64,000 nucleotides of DNA from contig NC_063271.1 in the NCBI RefSeq assembly GCF_910591885.1, positions 21,839,334 through 21,903,333 on the forward strand, written 5' to 3'. Source of the stretch: Bombus terrestris (taxonomy: Eukaryota; Arthropoda; Insecta; Hymenoptera; Apidae). The number at the start of each line of letters is the position of its first letter. Positions within the stretch are counted from its first letter, which is position 1. Under the pieces are notes generated by a model, which saw only the letters and a list, made by a program, of their open reading frames with translations, had not been told where the DNA came from and made no database searches. Positions 29,499-46,019 of this stretch are shown piece after piece. Both the position numbers and the translations under genes were made by a program.

Positions 29499-32400
29499 TA
29501 TATAACGTATAACGATATATACTATTACGTATTAACGTATAACGTTATATAGTTTTACCATATCACGTATAACGTTGTATACTATTACGTAATAACGTAT
29601 AACGTTATATTCTATTACGTAATAACGTATAACGTTATATAGTATTGCCATATCACGTATAACGTTGTATATTATTACGTACTAACGTATAACGTTATAT
29701 ACTATTACTATATAACGTATAACGTTATATACTATTACTATATAACGTATAACGTTATATACTATTACTATATAACGTATAACGTTATATACTGTTACTA
29801 TATAACGTATAACGATATATACTATTACGTATTAACGTATAACGTTATATACTATTACGTACTAACGTATAACGTTATATACTATTACTATATAACGTAT
29901 ATCGCTATATACTATTACTATATAACGTATATCGCTATATACTATTACTATATAACGTATAACGATATATACTGTTACTATATAACGTATAACGATATAT
30001 ACTATTACGTATTAACGTATAACGTTATATACCATTACGTAATAGCGTATAACGTTATATAGTATTACCATATCACGTATAACGTTGTATATTATTACGT
30101 ACTAACGTATAACGTTATATACTATTACTATATAACGTATAACGTTATATACTATTACTATATAACGTATAACGTTATATACTATTACTATATAACGCAT
30201 AACGTTATATAATATTACTATATAACGTATAACGTTATATACTATTACTATATAACGTATAACGTTATATACTATTACTATATAACGTATAACGTTATAT
30301 ACTATTACTATATAACGTATATCGTTATATACTATTGCTATATAACGTATAACGTTATATACTATTACTATATAACGTATAACGATATATACTATGACGT
30401 ATTAACGTATAACGTTATATACTATTACGTAATAGCGTATAACGTTATATAGTATTACCATATCACGTATAACGTTATGTACTATTACGTACTATCGTAT
30501 AACGTTATATACTATTACTATATAACGTATAACGTTATATACTATTACTATATAACGTATAACGTTATATACTATTACTATATAACGTATAACGATATAT
30601 ACTATTACGTATTAACGTATAACGTTAGATAGTATTACCATATCACGTATAACGTTGTATATTATTACGTACTAACGTATGACGTTATATACTATTACTA
30701 TATAACGTATAACGTTATATACTATTACTATATAACGTATAACGTTATATACTATTACTATATAACGTATAACGTTATATACTATTACTATATAACGTAT
30801 AACGATATATACTATTACGTATTAACGTATAACGTTATATAGTTTTACCATATCACGTATAACGTTGTATACTATTACGTAATAACGTATAACGTTATAT
30901 TCTATTACGTAATAACGTATAACGTTATATAGTATTGCCATATCACGTATAACGTTGTATATTATTACGTACTAACGTATAACGTTATATACTATTACTA
31001 TATAACGTATAACGTTATATACTATTACTATATAACGTATAACGTTCTATACTATTACTATATAACGCATAACGTTATATATTATTACTATATAACGTAT
31101 AACGTTATATCCTATTACTATATAACGTATAACGTTATATAATATTACTATATAACGCATAACGTTATATACTATTACTATATAACGTATAACGTTATAT
31201 ACTATTACTATATAACGTATAACGTTATATACTATTACTATATAACGCATAACGTTATATAATATTACTATATAACGTATAACGTTATATACTATTACTA
31301 TATAACGTATAACGTTATATACTATTACTATATAACGCATAACGTTATATAATATTACTATATAACGTATAACGTTATATAGTATTACTATATAACGTAT
31401 AACGTTATATACTATTACTATATAACGTATAACGTTATATACTATTACTATATAACGTATAACGTTATATACTATTACTATATAACGTATAACGTTATAT
31501 ACTATTACTATATAACGTATAACGTTATATACTATTACTATATAACGTATAACGTTATATACTATTACTATATAACGTATAACGTTATATACTATTACTA
31601 TATAACGTATAACGTTATATACTATTACTATATAACGCATAACGTTATATAATATTACTATATAACGTATAACGTTATATACTATTACTATATAACGTAT
31701 AACGTTATATACTATTACTATATAACGCATAACGTTATATAATATTACTATATAACGTATAACGTTATATACTATTGCTATATAACGTATAACGTTATAT
31801 ACTATTACTATATAACGTATAACGATATATACTATGACGTATTAACGTATAACGTTATATACTATTACGTAATAGCGTATAACGTTATATAGTATTACCA
31901 TATCACGTATAACGTTGTATATTATTACGTACTAACGTATAACGTTATATACTATTACTATATAACGTATAACGTTATATACTATTACTATATAACGTAT
32001 AACGTTATATACTATTACTATATAACGCATAACGTTATATAATATTACTATATAACGTATAACGTTATATACTATTACTATATAACGTATAACGTTATAT
32101 ACTATTGCTATATAACGTATAACGTTATATACTATTACTATATAACGTATAACGATATATACTATGACGTATTAACGTATAACGTTATATACTATTACGT
32201 AATAGCGTATAACGTTATATAGTATTACCATATCACGTATAACGTTATGTACTATTACGTACTATCGTATAACGTTATATACTATTACTATATAACGTAT
32301 AACGTTATATACTATTACTATATAACGTATAACGATATATACTATTACGTATTAACGTATAACGTTATATAGTATTACCATATCACGTATAACGTTGTAT

Positions 32401-33871
32401 ATTATTACGTACTAACGTATAACGTTATATACTATTACTATATAACGTATAACGTTATATACTATTACTATATAACGTATAACGTTATATACTATTACTA
32501 TATAACGTATATCGTTATATACTATTACTATATAACGTATAACGTTATATACTATTACTATATAACGTATAACGATATATACTATTCCGTACTATCGTAT
32601 AACGTTATATACTATTACTATATAACGCATAACGTTATATACTATTACTATATAACGTATAACGTTATATACTATTACTATATAACGCATAACGTTATAT
32701 AATATTACTATATAACGTATAACGTTATATACTATTACTATATAACGTATAACGATATATACTATTACGTATTAACGTATAACGTTATATAGTATTACCA
32801 TATCACGTATAACGTTGTATATTATTACGTACTAACGTATAACGTTATATACTATTACTATATAACGTATAACGTTATATACTATTACTATATAACGTAT
32901 AACGATATATACTATTACGTATTAACGTATAACGTTATATAGTATTACCATATCACGTATAACGTTGTATATTATTACGTACTAACGTATAACGTTATAT
33001 ACTATTACTATATAACGTATAACGTTATATACTATTACTATATAACGTATAACGTTATATACTATTACTATATAACGCATAACGTTATATAATATTACTC
33101 TATAACGTATAACGTTATATACTATTACTATATAACGTATAACGTTATATACTATTACTATATAACGCATAACGTTATATACTATTACTATATAACGTAT
33201 AACGTTATATACTATTACTATATAACGTATAACGTTATATACTATTACTATATAACGTATAACGTTATAAACTATTACTATATAACGTATAACGTTATAT
33301 ACTATTACTATATAACGCATAACGTTATATAATATTACTATATAACGTATAACGTTATATACTATTACTATATAACGTATAACGTTATATACTATTACTA
33401 TATAACGCATAACGTTATATACTATTACTATATAACGCATAACGTTATATACTATTACTATATAACGTATAACGTTATATACTATTACTATATAACGTAT
33501 AACGTTATATACTATTACTATATAACGTATAACGTTATATACTATTACTATATAACGTATAACGTTATATACTATTACTATATAACGTATAACGTTATAT
33601 ACTATTACTATATAACGCATAACGTTATATACTATTACTATATAACGTATAACGTTATATACTATTACTATATAACGCATAACGTTATATAATATTACTA
33701 TATAACGTATAACGTTATATACTATTACTATATAACGTATAACGTTATATACTATTACTATATAACGTATAACGATATATACTATTACGTATTAACGTAT
33801 AACGTTAGATAGTATTACCATATCACGTATAACGTTGTATATTATTACGTACTAACGTATGACGTTATATA

Positions 33872-33878
33872 GTAATAG
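33872..33878 (-). other. Inverted 7-bp loop
   Basis: GTAATAG directly after a unit ending GACGTTATAT. The paralogous unit at 40,230 reads CTATTAG. Confidence 0.93.
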
Positions 33879-34758
33879 TATATAACGTATAACGTTATAT
33901 ACTATTACTATATAACGTATAACGTTATATACTATTACTATATAACGTATAACGTTATATACTATTACTATATAACGTATAACGTTATATACTATTACTA
34001 TATAACGTATAACGTTATATACTATTACTATATAACGTATATCGCTTTATACTATTACTATATAACGTATAACGATATATACTGTTACTATATAACGTAT
34101 AACGATATATACTATTACGTATTAACGTATAACGTTATATACCATTACGTAATAGCGTATAACGTTATATAGTATTACCATATCACGTATAACGTTGTAT
34201 ATTATTACGTACTAACGTATAACGTTATATACTATTACTATATAACGTATAACGTTATATACTATTACTATATAACGTATAACGTTATATACTATTACTA
34301 TATAACGCATAACGTTATATAATATTACTATATAACGTATAACGTTATATACTATTACTATATAACGTATAACGTTATATACTATTGCTATATAACGTAT
34401 AACGTTATATACTATTACTATATAACGTATAACGATATATACTATGACGTATTAACGTATAACGTTATATACTATTACGTAATAGCGTATAACGTTATAT
34501 AGTATTACCATATCACGTATAACGTTATGTACTATTACGTACTATCGTATAACGTTATATACTATTACTATATAACGTATAACGTTATATACTATTACTA
34601 TATAACGTATAACGATATATACTATTACGTATTAACGTATAACGTTATATAGTATTACCATATCACGTATAACGTTGTATATTATTACGTACTAACGTAT
34701 AACGTTATATACTATTACTATATAACGTATCACGTTATATACTATTACTATATAACGT

Positions 34759-34761
34759 TAT
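34759..34761 (-). other. Inverted 3-bp spacer (TAT for ATA)
   Basis: The unit reads TATATAACGT, TAT, ACGTTATATA: arms intact and spacer reverse-complemented. It lies in the unit directly before the 29-bp monomer. Confidence 0.9.
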
Positions 34762-34770
34762 ACGTTATAT

Positions 34771-34799
34771 ACTATTACTATATAACGTATACGTTATAT
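34771..34799 (+). repeat. 29-bp monomer: single-base deletion that shifts the array register
   Basis: This unit reads TATAACGTATACGTTATAT where paralogues (for example 32,491 and 41,130) read TATAACGTATATCGTTATAT, so one T is missing near 34,792. All monomers to the left start at 1 modulo 30 and all to the right at 0 modulo 30. I found no other net non-30 length change in the window. Confidence 0.93.
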
Positions 34800-36059
34800 A
34801 CTATTACTATATAACGTATAACGTTATATACTATTACTATATAACGTATAACGATATATACTATTCCGTACTATCGTATAACGTTATATACTATTACTAT
34901 ATAACGCATAACGTTATATACTATTACTATATAACGTATAACGTTATATACTATTACTATATAACGCATAACGTTATATAATATTACTATATAACGTATA
35001 ACGTTATATACTATTACTATATAACGTATAACGATATATACTATTACGTATTAACGTATAACGTTATATAGTATTACCATATCACGTATAACGTTGTATA
35101 TTATTACGTACTAACGTATAACGTTATATACTATTACTATATAACGTATAACGTTATATACTATTACTATATAACGTATAACGATATATACTATTCCGTA
35201 CTATCGTAAAACGTTATATACTATTACTATATAACGCATAACGTTATATACTATTACTATATAACGCATAACGTTATATACTATTACTATATAACGTATA
35301 ACGTTATATACTATTACTATATAACGTATAACGTTATATACTATTACTATATAACGTATAACGATATATACTATTCCGTACTATCGTATAACGTTATATA
35401 CTATTACTATATAACGCATAACGTTATATACTATTACTATATAACGTATAACGTTATATACTATTACTATATAACGTATAACGTTATATACTATTACTAT
35501 ATAACGCATAACGTTATATAATATTACTATATAACGTATAACGTTATATACTATTACTATATAACGTATAACGTTATATACTATTACTATATAACGCATA
35601 ACGTTATATAATATTACTATATAACGTATAACGTTATATACTATTACTATATAACGTATAACGTTATATACTATTACTATATAACGTATAACGATATATA
35701 CTATTACGTATTAACGTATAACGTTATATACTATTACTATATAACGTATAACGTTATATACTATTACTATATAACGTATAACGTTATATACTATTACTAT
35801 ATAACGTATAACGTTATATACTATTACTATATAACGTATAACGTTATATACTATTGCTATATAACGTATAACGTTATATACTATTACTATATAACGTATA
35901 ACGATATATACTATGACGTATTAACGTATAACGTTATATACTATTACGTAATAGCGTATAACGTTATATAGTATTACCATATCACGTATAACGTTATGTA
36001 CTATTACGTACTATCGTATAACGTTATATACTATTACTATATAACGTATAACGTTATAT

Positions 36060-37049
36060 ACTATTACTATATAACGTATAACGTTATATACTATTACTAT
36101 ATAACGCATAACGTTATATAATATTACTATATAACGTATAACGTTATATACTATTACTATATAACGTATAACGTTATATACTATTACTATATAACGTATA
36201 ACGATATATACTATTACGTATTAACGTATAACGTTATATACTATTACTATATAACGTATAACGTTATATACTATTACTATATAACGTATAACGATATATA
36301 CTATGACGTATTAACGTATAACGTTATATACTATTACGTAATAGCGTATAACGTTATATAGTATTACCATATCACGTATAACGTTATGTACTATTACGTA
36401 CTATCGTATAACGTTATATACTATTACTATATAACGTATAACGTTATATACTATTACTATATAACGTATAACGATATATACTATTACGTATTAACGTATA
36501 ACATTATATAGTATTACCATATCACGTATAACGTTGTATATTATTACGTACTAACGTATAACGTTATATACTATTACTATATAACGTATAACGTTATATA
36601 CTATTACTATATAACGTATAACGATATATACTATTACGTATTAACGTATAACGTTATATAGTTTTACCATATCACGTATAACGTTGTATACTATTACGTA
36701 ATAACGTATAACGTTATATTCTATTACGTAATAACGTATAACGTTATATAGTATTGCCATATCACGTATAACGTTGTATATTATTACGTACTAACGTATA
36801 ACGTTATATACTATTACTATATAACGTATAACGTTATATACTATTACTATATAACGTATAACGTTATATACTATTAGTATATAACGTATAACGATATATA
36901 CTATTACGTATTAACGTATAACGTTATATAGTTTTACCATATCACGTATAACGTTGTATACTATTACGTAATAACGTATAACGTTATATTCTATTACGTA
37001 ATAACGTATAACGTTATATAGTATTGCCATATCACGTATAACGTTGTAT
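36060..37049 (+). repeat. Link between large blocks A and B
   Basis: It holds a short GCAT/AATATT run, type 2 cassette (36,270-36,419), type 1 cassette with AACATTATAT, and two type 3 cassettes at 270-bp spacing (36,660 and 36,930). It resembles 26,761-27,480 at an offset of about 9,509 bp. Where that copy has the inverted loop GTAATAG, this one has CTATTAG (36,871-36,877). Confidence 0.78.
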
Positions 37050-39599
37050 ATTATTACGTACTAACGTATAACGTTATATACTATTACTATATAACGTATA
37101 ACGTTATATACTATTACTATATAACGTATAACGTTATATACTATTACTATATAACGTATAACGTTATATACTGTTACTATATAACGTATAACGATATATA
37201 CTATTACGTATTAACGTATAACGTTATATACTATTACGTACTAACGTATAACATTATATACTATTACTATATAACGTATATCGCTATATACTATTACTAT
37301 ATAACGTATATCGCTATATACTATTACTATATAACGTATAACGATATATACTGTTACTATATAACGTATAACGATATATACTATTACGTATTAACGTATA
37401 ACGTTATATACCATTACGTAATAGCGTATAACGTTATATAGTATTACCATATCACGTATAACGTTGTATATTATTACGTACTAACGTATAACGTTATATA
37501 CTATTACTATATAACGTATAACGTTATATACTATTACTATATAACGTATAACGTTATATACTATTACTATATAACGCATAACGTTATATAATATTACTAT
37601 ATAACGTATAACGTTATATACTATTACTATATAACGTATAACGTTATATACTATTACTATATAACGTATAACGTTATATACTATTACTATATAACGTATA
37701 TCGTTATATACTATTGCTATATAACGTATAACGTTATATACTATTACTATATAACGTATAACGATATATACTATGACGTATTAACGTATAACGTTATATA
37801 CTATTACGTAATAGCGTATAACGTTATATAGTATTACCATATCACGTATAACGTTATGTACTATTACGTACTATCGTATAACGTTATATACTATTACTAT
37901 ATAACGTATAACGTTATATACTATTACTATATAACGTATAACGTTATATACTATTACTATATAACGTATAACGATATATACTATTACGTATTAACGTATA
38001 ACGTTAGATAGTATTACCATATCACGTATAACGTTGTATATTATTACGTACTAACGTATGACGTTATATACTATTACTATATAACGTATAACGTTATATA
38101 CTATTACTATATAACGTATAACGTTATATACTATTACTATATAACGTATAACGTTATATACTATTACTATATAACGTATAACGATATATACTATTACGTA
38201 TTAACGTATAACGTTATATAGTTTTACCATATCACGTATAACGTTGTATACTATTACGTAATAACGTATAACGTTATATTCTATTACGTAATAACGTATA
38301 ACGTTATATAGTATTGTCATATCACGTATAACGTTGTATATTATTACGTACTAACGTATAACGTTATATACTATTACTATATAACGTATAACGTTATATA
38401 CTATTACTATATAACGTATAACGTTCTATACTATTACTATATAACGCATAACGTTATATATTATTACTATATAACGTATAACGTTATATCCTATTACTAT
38501 ATAACGTATAACGTTATATAATATTACTATATAACGCATAACGTTATATACTATTACTATATAACGTATAACGTTATATACTATTACTATATAACGTATA
38601 ACGTTATATACTATTACTATATAACGCATAACGTTATATAATATTACTATATAACGTATAACGTTATATACTATTACTATATAACGTATAACGTTATATA
38701 CTATTACTATATAACGCATAACGTTATATAATATTACTATATAACGTATAACGTTATATACTATTACTATATAACGTATAACGTTATATACTATTACTAT
38801 ATAACGTATAACGTTATATACTATTACTATATAACGTATAACGTTATATACTATTACTATATAACGTATAACGTTATATACTATTACTATATAACGTATA
38901 ACGTTATATACTATTACTATATAACGTATAACGTTATATACTATTACTATATAACGCATAACGTTATATAATATTACTATATAACGTATAACGTTATATA
39001 CTATTACTATATAACGTATAACGTTATATACTATTACTATATAACGCATAACGTTATATAATATTACTATATAACGTATAACGTTATATACTATTACTAT
39101 ATAACGTATAACGTTATATACTATTACTATATAACGTATAACGATATATACTATTACGTATTAACGTATAACGTTATATACTATTACTATATAACGTATA
39201 ACGTTATATACTATTACTATATAACGTATAACGTTATATACTATTACTATATAACGTATAACGTTATATACTATTACTATATAACGTATAACGTTATATA
39301 CTATTACTATATAACGCATAACGTTATATAATATTACTCTATAACGTATAACGTTATATACTATTACTATATAACGTATAACGTTATATACTATTACTAT
39401 ATAACGCATAACGTTATATACTATTACTATATAACGTATAACGTTATATACTATTACTATATAACGTATAACGTTATATACTATTACTATATAACGTATA
39501 ACGTTATAAACTATTACTATATAACGTATAACGTTATATACTATTACTATATAACGCATAACGTTATATAATATTACTATATAACGTATAACGTTATAT

Positions 39600-39959
39600 A
39601 CTATTACTATATAACGTATAACGTTATATACTATTACTATATAACGTATAACGTTATATACTATTACTATATAACGTATAACGTTATATACTATTACTAT
39701 ATAACGTATAACGTTATATACTATTACTATATAACGTATAACGTTATATACTATTACTATATAACGTATAACGTTATATACTATTACTATATAACGTATA
39801 ACGTTATATACTATTACTATATAACGTATAACGTTATATACTATTACTATATAACGTATAACGTTATATACTATTACTATATAACGTATAACGTTATATA
39901 CTATTACTATATAACGTATAACGTTATATACTATTACTATATAACGTATAACGTTATAT
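39600..39959 (+). repeat. Homogeneous run of 12 canonical monomers
   Basis: Twelve consecutive identical canonical units, bounded on the left by an AATATT-start monomer (39,570) and on the right by a GCAT monomer (39,960). It is the longest uniform run I noticed and serves as the reference for the consensus. Shorter uniform runs occur throughout, for example 10 units at 55,980-56,279 and 9 units at 60,930-61,199. Such runs are what recent unit-by-unit expansion would leave. Confidence 0.9.
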
Positions 39960-41567
39960 ACTATTACTATATAACGCATAACGTTATATACTATTACTAT
40001 ATAACGTATAACGTTATATACTATTACTATATAACGCATAACGTTATATAATATTACTATATAACGTATAACGTTATATACTATTACTATATAACGTATA
40101 ACGTTATATACTATTACTATATAACGTATAACGATATATACTATTACGTATTAACGTATAACGTTAGATAGTATTACCATATCACGTATAACGTTGTATA
40201 TTATTACGTACTAACGTATGACGTTATATACTATTAGTATATAACGTATAACGTTATATACTATTACTATATAACGTATAACGTTATATACTATTACTAT
40301 ATAACGTATAACGTTATATACTATTACTATATAACGTATAACGTTATATACTATTACTATATAACGTATAACGTTATATACTATTACTATATAACGTATA
40401 TCGCTTTATACTATTACTATATAACGTATAACGATATATACTGTTACTATATAACGTATAACGATATATACTATTACGTATTAACGTATAACGTTATATA
40501 CCATTACGTAATAGCGTATAACGTTATATAGTATTACCATATCACGTATAACGTTGTATATTATTACGTACTAACGTATAACGTTATATACTATTACTAT
40601 ATAACGTATAACGTTATATACTATTACTATATAACGTATAACGTTATATACTATTACTATATAACGCATAACGTTATATAATATTACTATATAACGTATA
40701 ACGTTATATACTATTACTTTATAACGTATAACGTTATATACTATTGCTATATAACGTATAACGTTATATACTATTACTATATAACGTATAACGATATATA
40801 CTATGACGTATTAACGTATAACGTTATATACTATTACGTAATAGCGTATAACGTTATATAGTATTAACATATCACGTATAACGTTATGTACTATTACGTA
40901 CTATCGTATAACGTTATATACTATTACTATATAACGTATAACGTTATATACTATTACTATATAACGTATAACGATATATACTATTACGTATTAACGTATA
41001 ACGTTATATAGTATTACCATATCACGTATAACGTTGTATATTATTACGTACTAACGTATAACGTTATATACTATTACTATATAACGTATAACGTTATATA
41101 CTATTACTATATAACGTATAACGTTATATACTATTACTATATAACGTATATCGTTATATACTATTACTATATAACGTATAACGTTATATACTATTACTAT
41201 ATAACGTATAACGATATATACTATTCCGTACTATCGTATAACGTTATATACTATTACTATATAACGCATAACGTTATATACTATTACTATATAACGTATA
41301 ACGTTATATACTATTACTATATAACGCATAACGTTATATAATATTACTATATAACGTATAACGTTATATACTATTACTATATAACGTATAACGATATATA
41401 CTATTACGTATTAACGTATAACGTTATATAGTATTACCATATCACGTATAACGTTGTATATTATTACGTACTAACGTATAACGTTATATACTATTACTAT
41501 ATAACGTATAACGTTATATACTATTACTATATAACGTATAACGATATATACTATTCCGTACTATCGT

Positions 41568-41570
41568 TAT
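41568..41570 (-). other. Inverted 3-bp spacer in an ATTCCGT unit
   Basis: CTATCGTTATACG replaces CTATCGTATAACG. The paralogue 6,360 bp upstream (35,190 unit) has AAA at the same three positions. Confidence 0.9.
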
Positions 41571-42419
41571 ACGTTATATACTATTACTATATAACGCATA
41601 ACGTTATATACTATTACTATATAACGCATAACGTTATATACTATTACTATATAACGTATAACGTTATATACTATTACTATATAACGTATAACGTTATATA
41701 CTATTACTATATAACGTATAACGATATATACTATTCCGTACTATCGTATAACGTTATATACTATTACTATATAACGCATAACGTTATATACTATTACTAT
41801 ATAACGTATAACGTTATATACTATTACTATATAACGTATAACGTTATATACTATTACTATATAACGCATAACGTTATATAATATTACTATATAACGTATA
41901 ACGTTATATACTATTACTATATAACGTATAACGTTATATACTATTACTATATAACGCATAACGTTATATAATATTACTATATAACGTATAACGTTATATA
42001 CTATTACTATATAACGTATAACGTTATATACTATTACTATATAACGTATAACGATATATACTATTACGTATTAACGTATAACGTTATATACTATTACTAT
42101 ATAACGTATAACGTTATATACTATTACTATATAACGTATAACGTTATATACTATTACTATATAACGTATAACGTTATATACTATTACTATATAACGTATA
42201 ACGTTATATACTATTGCTATATAACGTATAACGTTATATACTATTACTATATAACGTATAACGATATATACTATGACGTATTAACGTATAACGTTATATA
42301 CTATTACGTAATAGCGTATAACGTTATATAGTATTACCATATCACGTATAACGTTATGTACTATTACGTACTATCGTATAACGTTATATACTATTACTAT
42401 ATAACGTATAACGTTATAT

Positions 42420-44819
42420 ACTATTACTATATAACGTATAACGATATATACTATTACGTATTAACGTATAACATTATATAGTATTACCATATCACGTATA
42501 ACGTTGTATATTATTACGTACTAACGTATAACGTTATATACTATTACTATATAACGTATAACGTTATATACTATTACTATATAACGTATATCGTTATATA
42601 GTAATAGTATATAACGTATAACGTTATATACTATTACTATATAACGTATAACGATATATACTATTCCGTACTATCGTATAACGTTATATACTATTACTAT
42701 ATAACGCATAACGTTATATACTATTACTATATAACGTATAACGTTATATACTATTACTATATAACGCATAACGTTATATAATATTACTATATAACGTATA
42801 ACGTTATATACTATTACTATATAACGTATAACGATATATACTATTACGTATTAACGTATAACGTTATATAGTATTACCATATCACGTATAACGTTGTATA
42901 TTATTACGTACTAACGTATAACGTTATATACTATTACTATATAACGTATAACGTTATATACTATTACTATATAACGTATAACGTTATATACTATTACTAT
43001 ATAACGTATAACGTTATATACTATGACTATATACCGCATAACGTTATATAATATTACTATATAACGCATAACGTTATATACTATTACTATATAACGTATA
43101 ACGTTATATACTATTACTATATAACGTATAACGTTATATACTATTACTATATAACGTATAACGATATATACTATTCCGTACTATCGTATAACGTTATATA
43201 CTATTACTATATAACGCATAACGTTATATGCTATTACTATATAACGCATAACGTTATATACTATTACTATATAACGCATAACGTTATATAATATTACTAT
43301 ATAACGCATAACGTTATATACTATTACTATATAACGCATAACGTTATATAATATTACTATATAACGCATAACGTTATATACTATTACTATCTAACGCATA
43401 ACGTTATATACTATTACTATATAACGCATAACGTTATATACTATTACTATATAACGCATAACGTTATATAATATTACTATATAACGTATAACGTTATATA
43501 CTATTACTATATAACGTATAACGTTATATACTATTACTATATAACGTATAACGTTATATACTATTACTATATAACGTATAACGTTATATACTATTACTAT
43601 ATAACGTATAACGTTATATACTATTACTATATAACGTATAACGTTATATACTATTGCTATATAACGTATAACGTTATATACTATTACTATATAACGTATA
43701 ACGATATATACTATGACGTATTAACGTATAACGTTATATACTATTACGTAATAGCGTATAACGTTATATAGTATTACCATATCACGTATAACGTTATGTA
43801 CTATTACGTACTATCGTATAACGTTATATACTATTACTATATAACGTATAACGTTATATACTATTACTATATATCGTATAACGATATATACTATTACGTA
43901 TTAACGTATAACATTATATAGTATTACCATATCACGTATAACGTTGTATATTATTACGTACTAACGTATAACGTTATATACTATTACTATATAACGTATA
44001 AAGTTATATACTATTACTATATAACGTATAACGATATATACTATTACGTATTAACGTATAACGTTATATAGTTTTACCATATCACGTATAACGTTGTATA
44101 CTATTACGTAATAACGTATAACGTTATATTCTATTACGTAATAACGTATAACGTTATATAGTATTGCCATATCACGTATAACGTTGTATATTATTACGTA
44201 CTAACGTATAACGTTATATACTATTACTATATAACGTATAACGTTATATACTATTACTATATAACGTATAACGTTATATACTATTACTATATAACGTATA
44301 ACGTTATATACTATTACTATATAACGTATAACGTTATATACTATTACTATATAACGTATAACGTTATATACTATGACTATATACCGCATAACGTTATATA
44401 ATATTACTATATAACGCATAACGTTATATACTATTACTATATAACGTATAACGTTATATACTATTACTATATAACGTATAACGTTATATACTATTACTAT
44501 ATAACGTATAACGATATATACTATTCCGTACTATCGTATAACGTTATATACTATTACTATATAACGCATAACGTTATATGCTATTACTATATAACGCATA
44601 ACGTTATATACTATTACTATATAACGCATAACGTTATATAATATTACTATATAACGCATAACGTTATATACTATTACTATATAACGCATAACGTTATATA
44701 ATATTACTATATAACGCATAACGTTATATACTATTACTATATAACGTATAACGTTATATACTATTACTATATAACGTATAACGTTATATACTATTACTAT
44801 ATAACGCATAACGTTATAT
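42420..44819 (+). repeat. Dispersed copy of the 24-25.5-kb region plus a further partial copy
   Basis: From 42,420 to about 43,980 it follows 23,941-25,470 at an offset near 18,479 bp, including the CTAACG marker (43,380) and ATATATCG (43,860 unit). The inverted loop at 42,601-42,607 is absent from the 24,121 partner. A second TATACCGCAT/GCTATT segment starts at 44,370. A type 3 cassette lies between them (44,010-44,219). Confidence 0.78.
42601..42607 (-). other. Inverted 7-bp loop
   Basis: GTAATAG follows a unit ending ATCGTTATAT. The paralogue at 24,121, which also follows an ATCGTTATAT unit, has the normal loop. Confidence 0.93.
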
Positions 44820-46019
44820 AATATTACTCTATAACGTATAACGTTATATACTATTACTATATAACGTATAACGATATATACTATTACGTATTAACGTATA
44901 ACGTTAGATAGTATTAACATATCACGTATAACGTTGTATATTATTACGTACTAACGTATGACGTTATATACTATTAGTATATAACGTATAACGTTATATA
45001 CTATTACTATATAACGTATAACGTTATATACTATTACTATATAACGTATAACGTTATATACTATTACTATATAACGTATAACGATATATACTATTACGTA
45101 TTAACGTATAACGTTATATAGTTTTACCATATCACGTATAACGTTGTATACTATTACGTAATAACGTATAACGTTATATTCTATTACGTAATAACGTATA
45201 ACGTTATATAGTATTGCCATATCACGTATAACGTTGTATATTATTACGTACTAACGTATAACGTTATATACTATTACTATATAACGTATAACGTTATATA
45301 CTATTACTATATAACGTATAACGTTATATACTATTACTATATAACGTATAACGTTATATACTGTTACTATATAACGTATAACGATATATACTATTACGTA
45401 TTAACGTATAACGTTATATACTATTACGTACTAACGTATAACGTTATATACTATTACTATATAACGTATATCGCTATATACTATTACTATATAACGTATA
45501 TCGCTATATACTATTACTATATAACGTATAACGATATATACTGTTACTATATAACGTATAACGATATATACTATTACGTATTAACGTAAAACGTTATATA
45601 CCATTACGTAATAGCGTATAACGTTATATAGTATTACCATATCACGTATAACGTTGTATATTATTACGTACTAACGTATAACGTTATATACTATTACTAT
45701 ATAACGTATAACGTTATATACTATTACTATATAACGTATAACGTTATATACTATTACTATATAACGCATAACGTTATATAATATTACTATATAACGTATA
45801 ACGTTATATACTATTACTATATAACGTATAACGTTATATACTATTACTATATAACGTATAACGTTATATACTATTGCTATATAACGTATAACGTTATATA
45901 CTATTACTATATAACGTATAACGATATATACTATGACGTATTAACGTATAACGTTATATACTATTACGTAATAGCGTATAACGTTATATAGTATTACCAT
46001 ATCACGTATAACGTTATGT
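44820..46019 (+). repeat. Higher-order repeat, 5,760-bp spacing, copy 1
   Basis: It pairs with 50,580-51,779 at exactly 5,760 bp. Shared rare markers: AATATTACTC (44,820), AGTATTAACA (44,910), loop CTATTAG (44,971-44,977) and ATTAACGTAAAACG (45,570). A less similar version with the loop fully inverted lies at 46,710-48,0xx. Confidence 0.83.

Larger units (their letters stand above)
28471..29670 (+). repeat. Higher-order repeat, 1,200 bp, copy 2
   Basis: By eye it is identical in marker order and content to the previous 1,200 bp, including both inverted loops (28,561 and 29,491) and AGCGTTAGAT (29,311 unit). Copying of the inverted loops shows that the inversions predate this duplication. Confidence 0.88.
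29671..36059 (+). repeat. Large higher-order block, copy A
   Basis: It pairs with 37,050-42,419. The offset is 7,379 bp from 29,671 to about 31,6xx, then about 6,239 bp, then 6,359-6,360 bp from about 34,020 on. Copy A has about 1.1 kb (roughly 31,741-32,900) that copy B lacks. Its first 700 bp are also a shortened third copy of the 1,200-bp repeat. Shared rare markers: ATTATTACTA/CCTATT (31,081/31,111), GTTATAA (33,241), ATCGCTTTAT (34,021). It contains the array's only off-register base loss. Confidence 0.82.
37050..42419 (+). repeat. Large higher-order block, copy B
   Basis: It follows copy A in order with about 1.1 kb deleted and longer canonical runs inside (39,600-39,959). Private differences: AACATTATAT (37,230 unit), AGTATTGTCA (38,310), a unit with ACTTTATAACG (40,710), AGTATTAACA (40,860), and the ATA-to-TAT spacer flip at 41,568-41,570. 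Confidence 0.82.
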
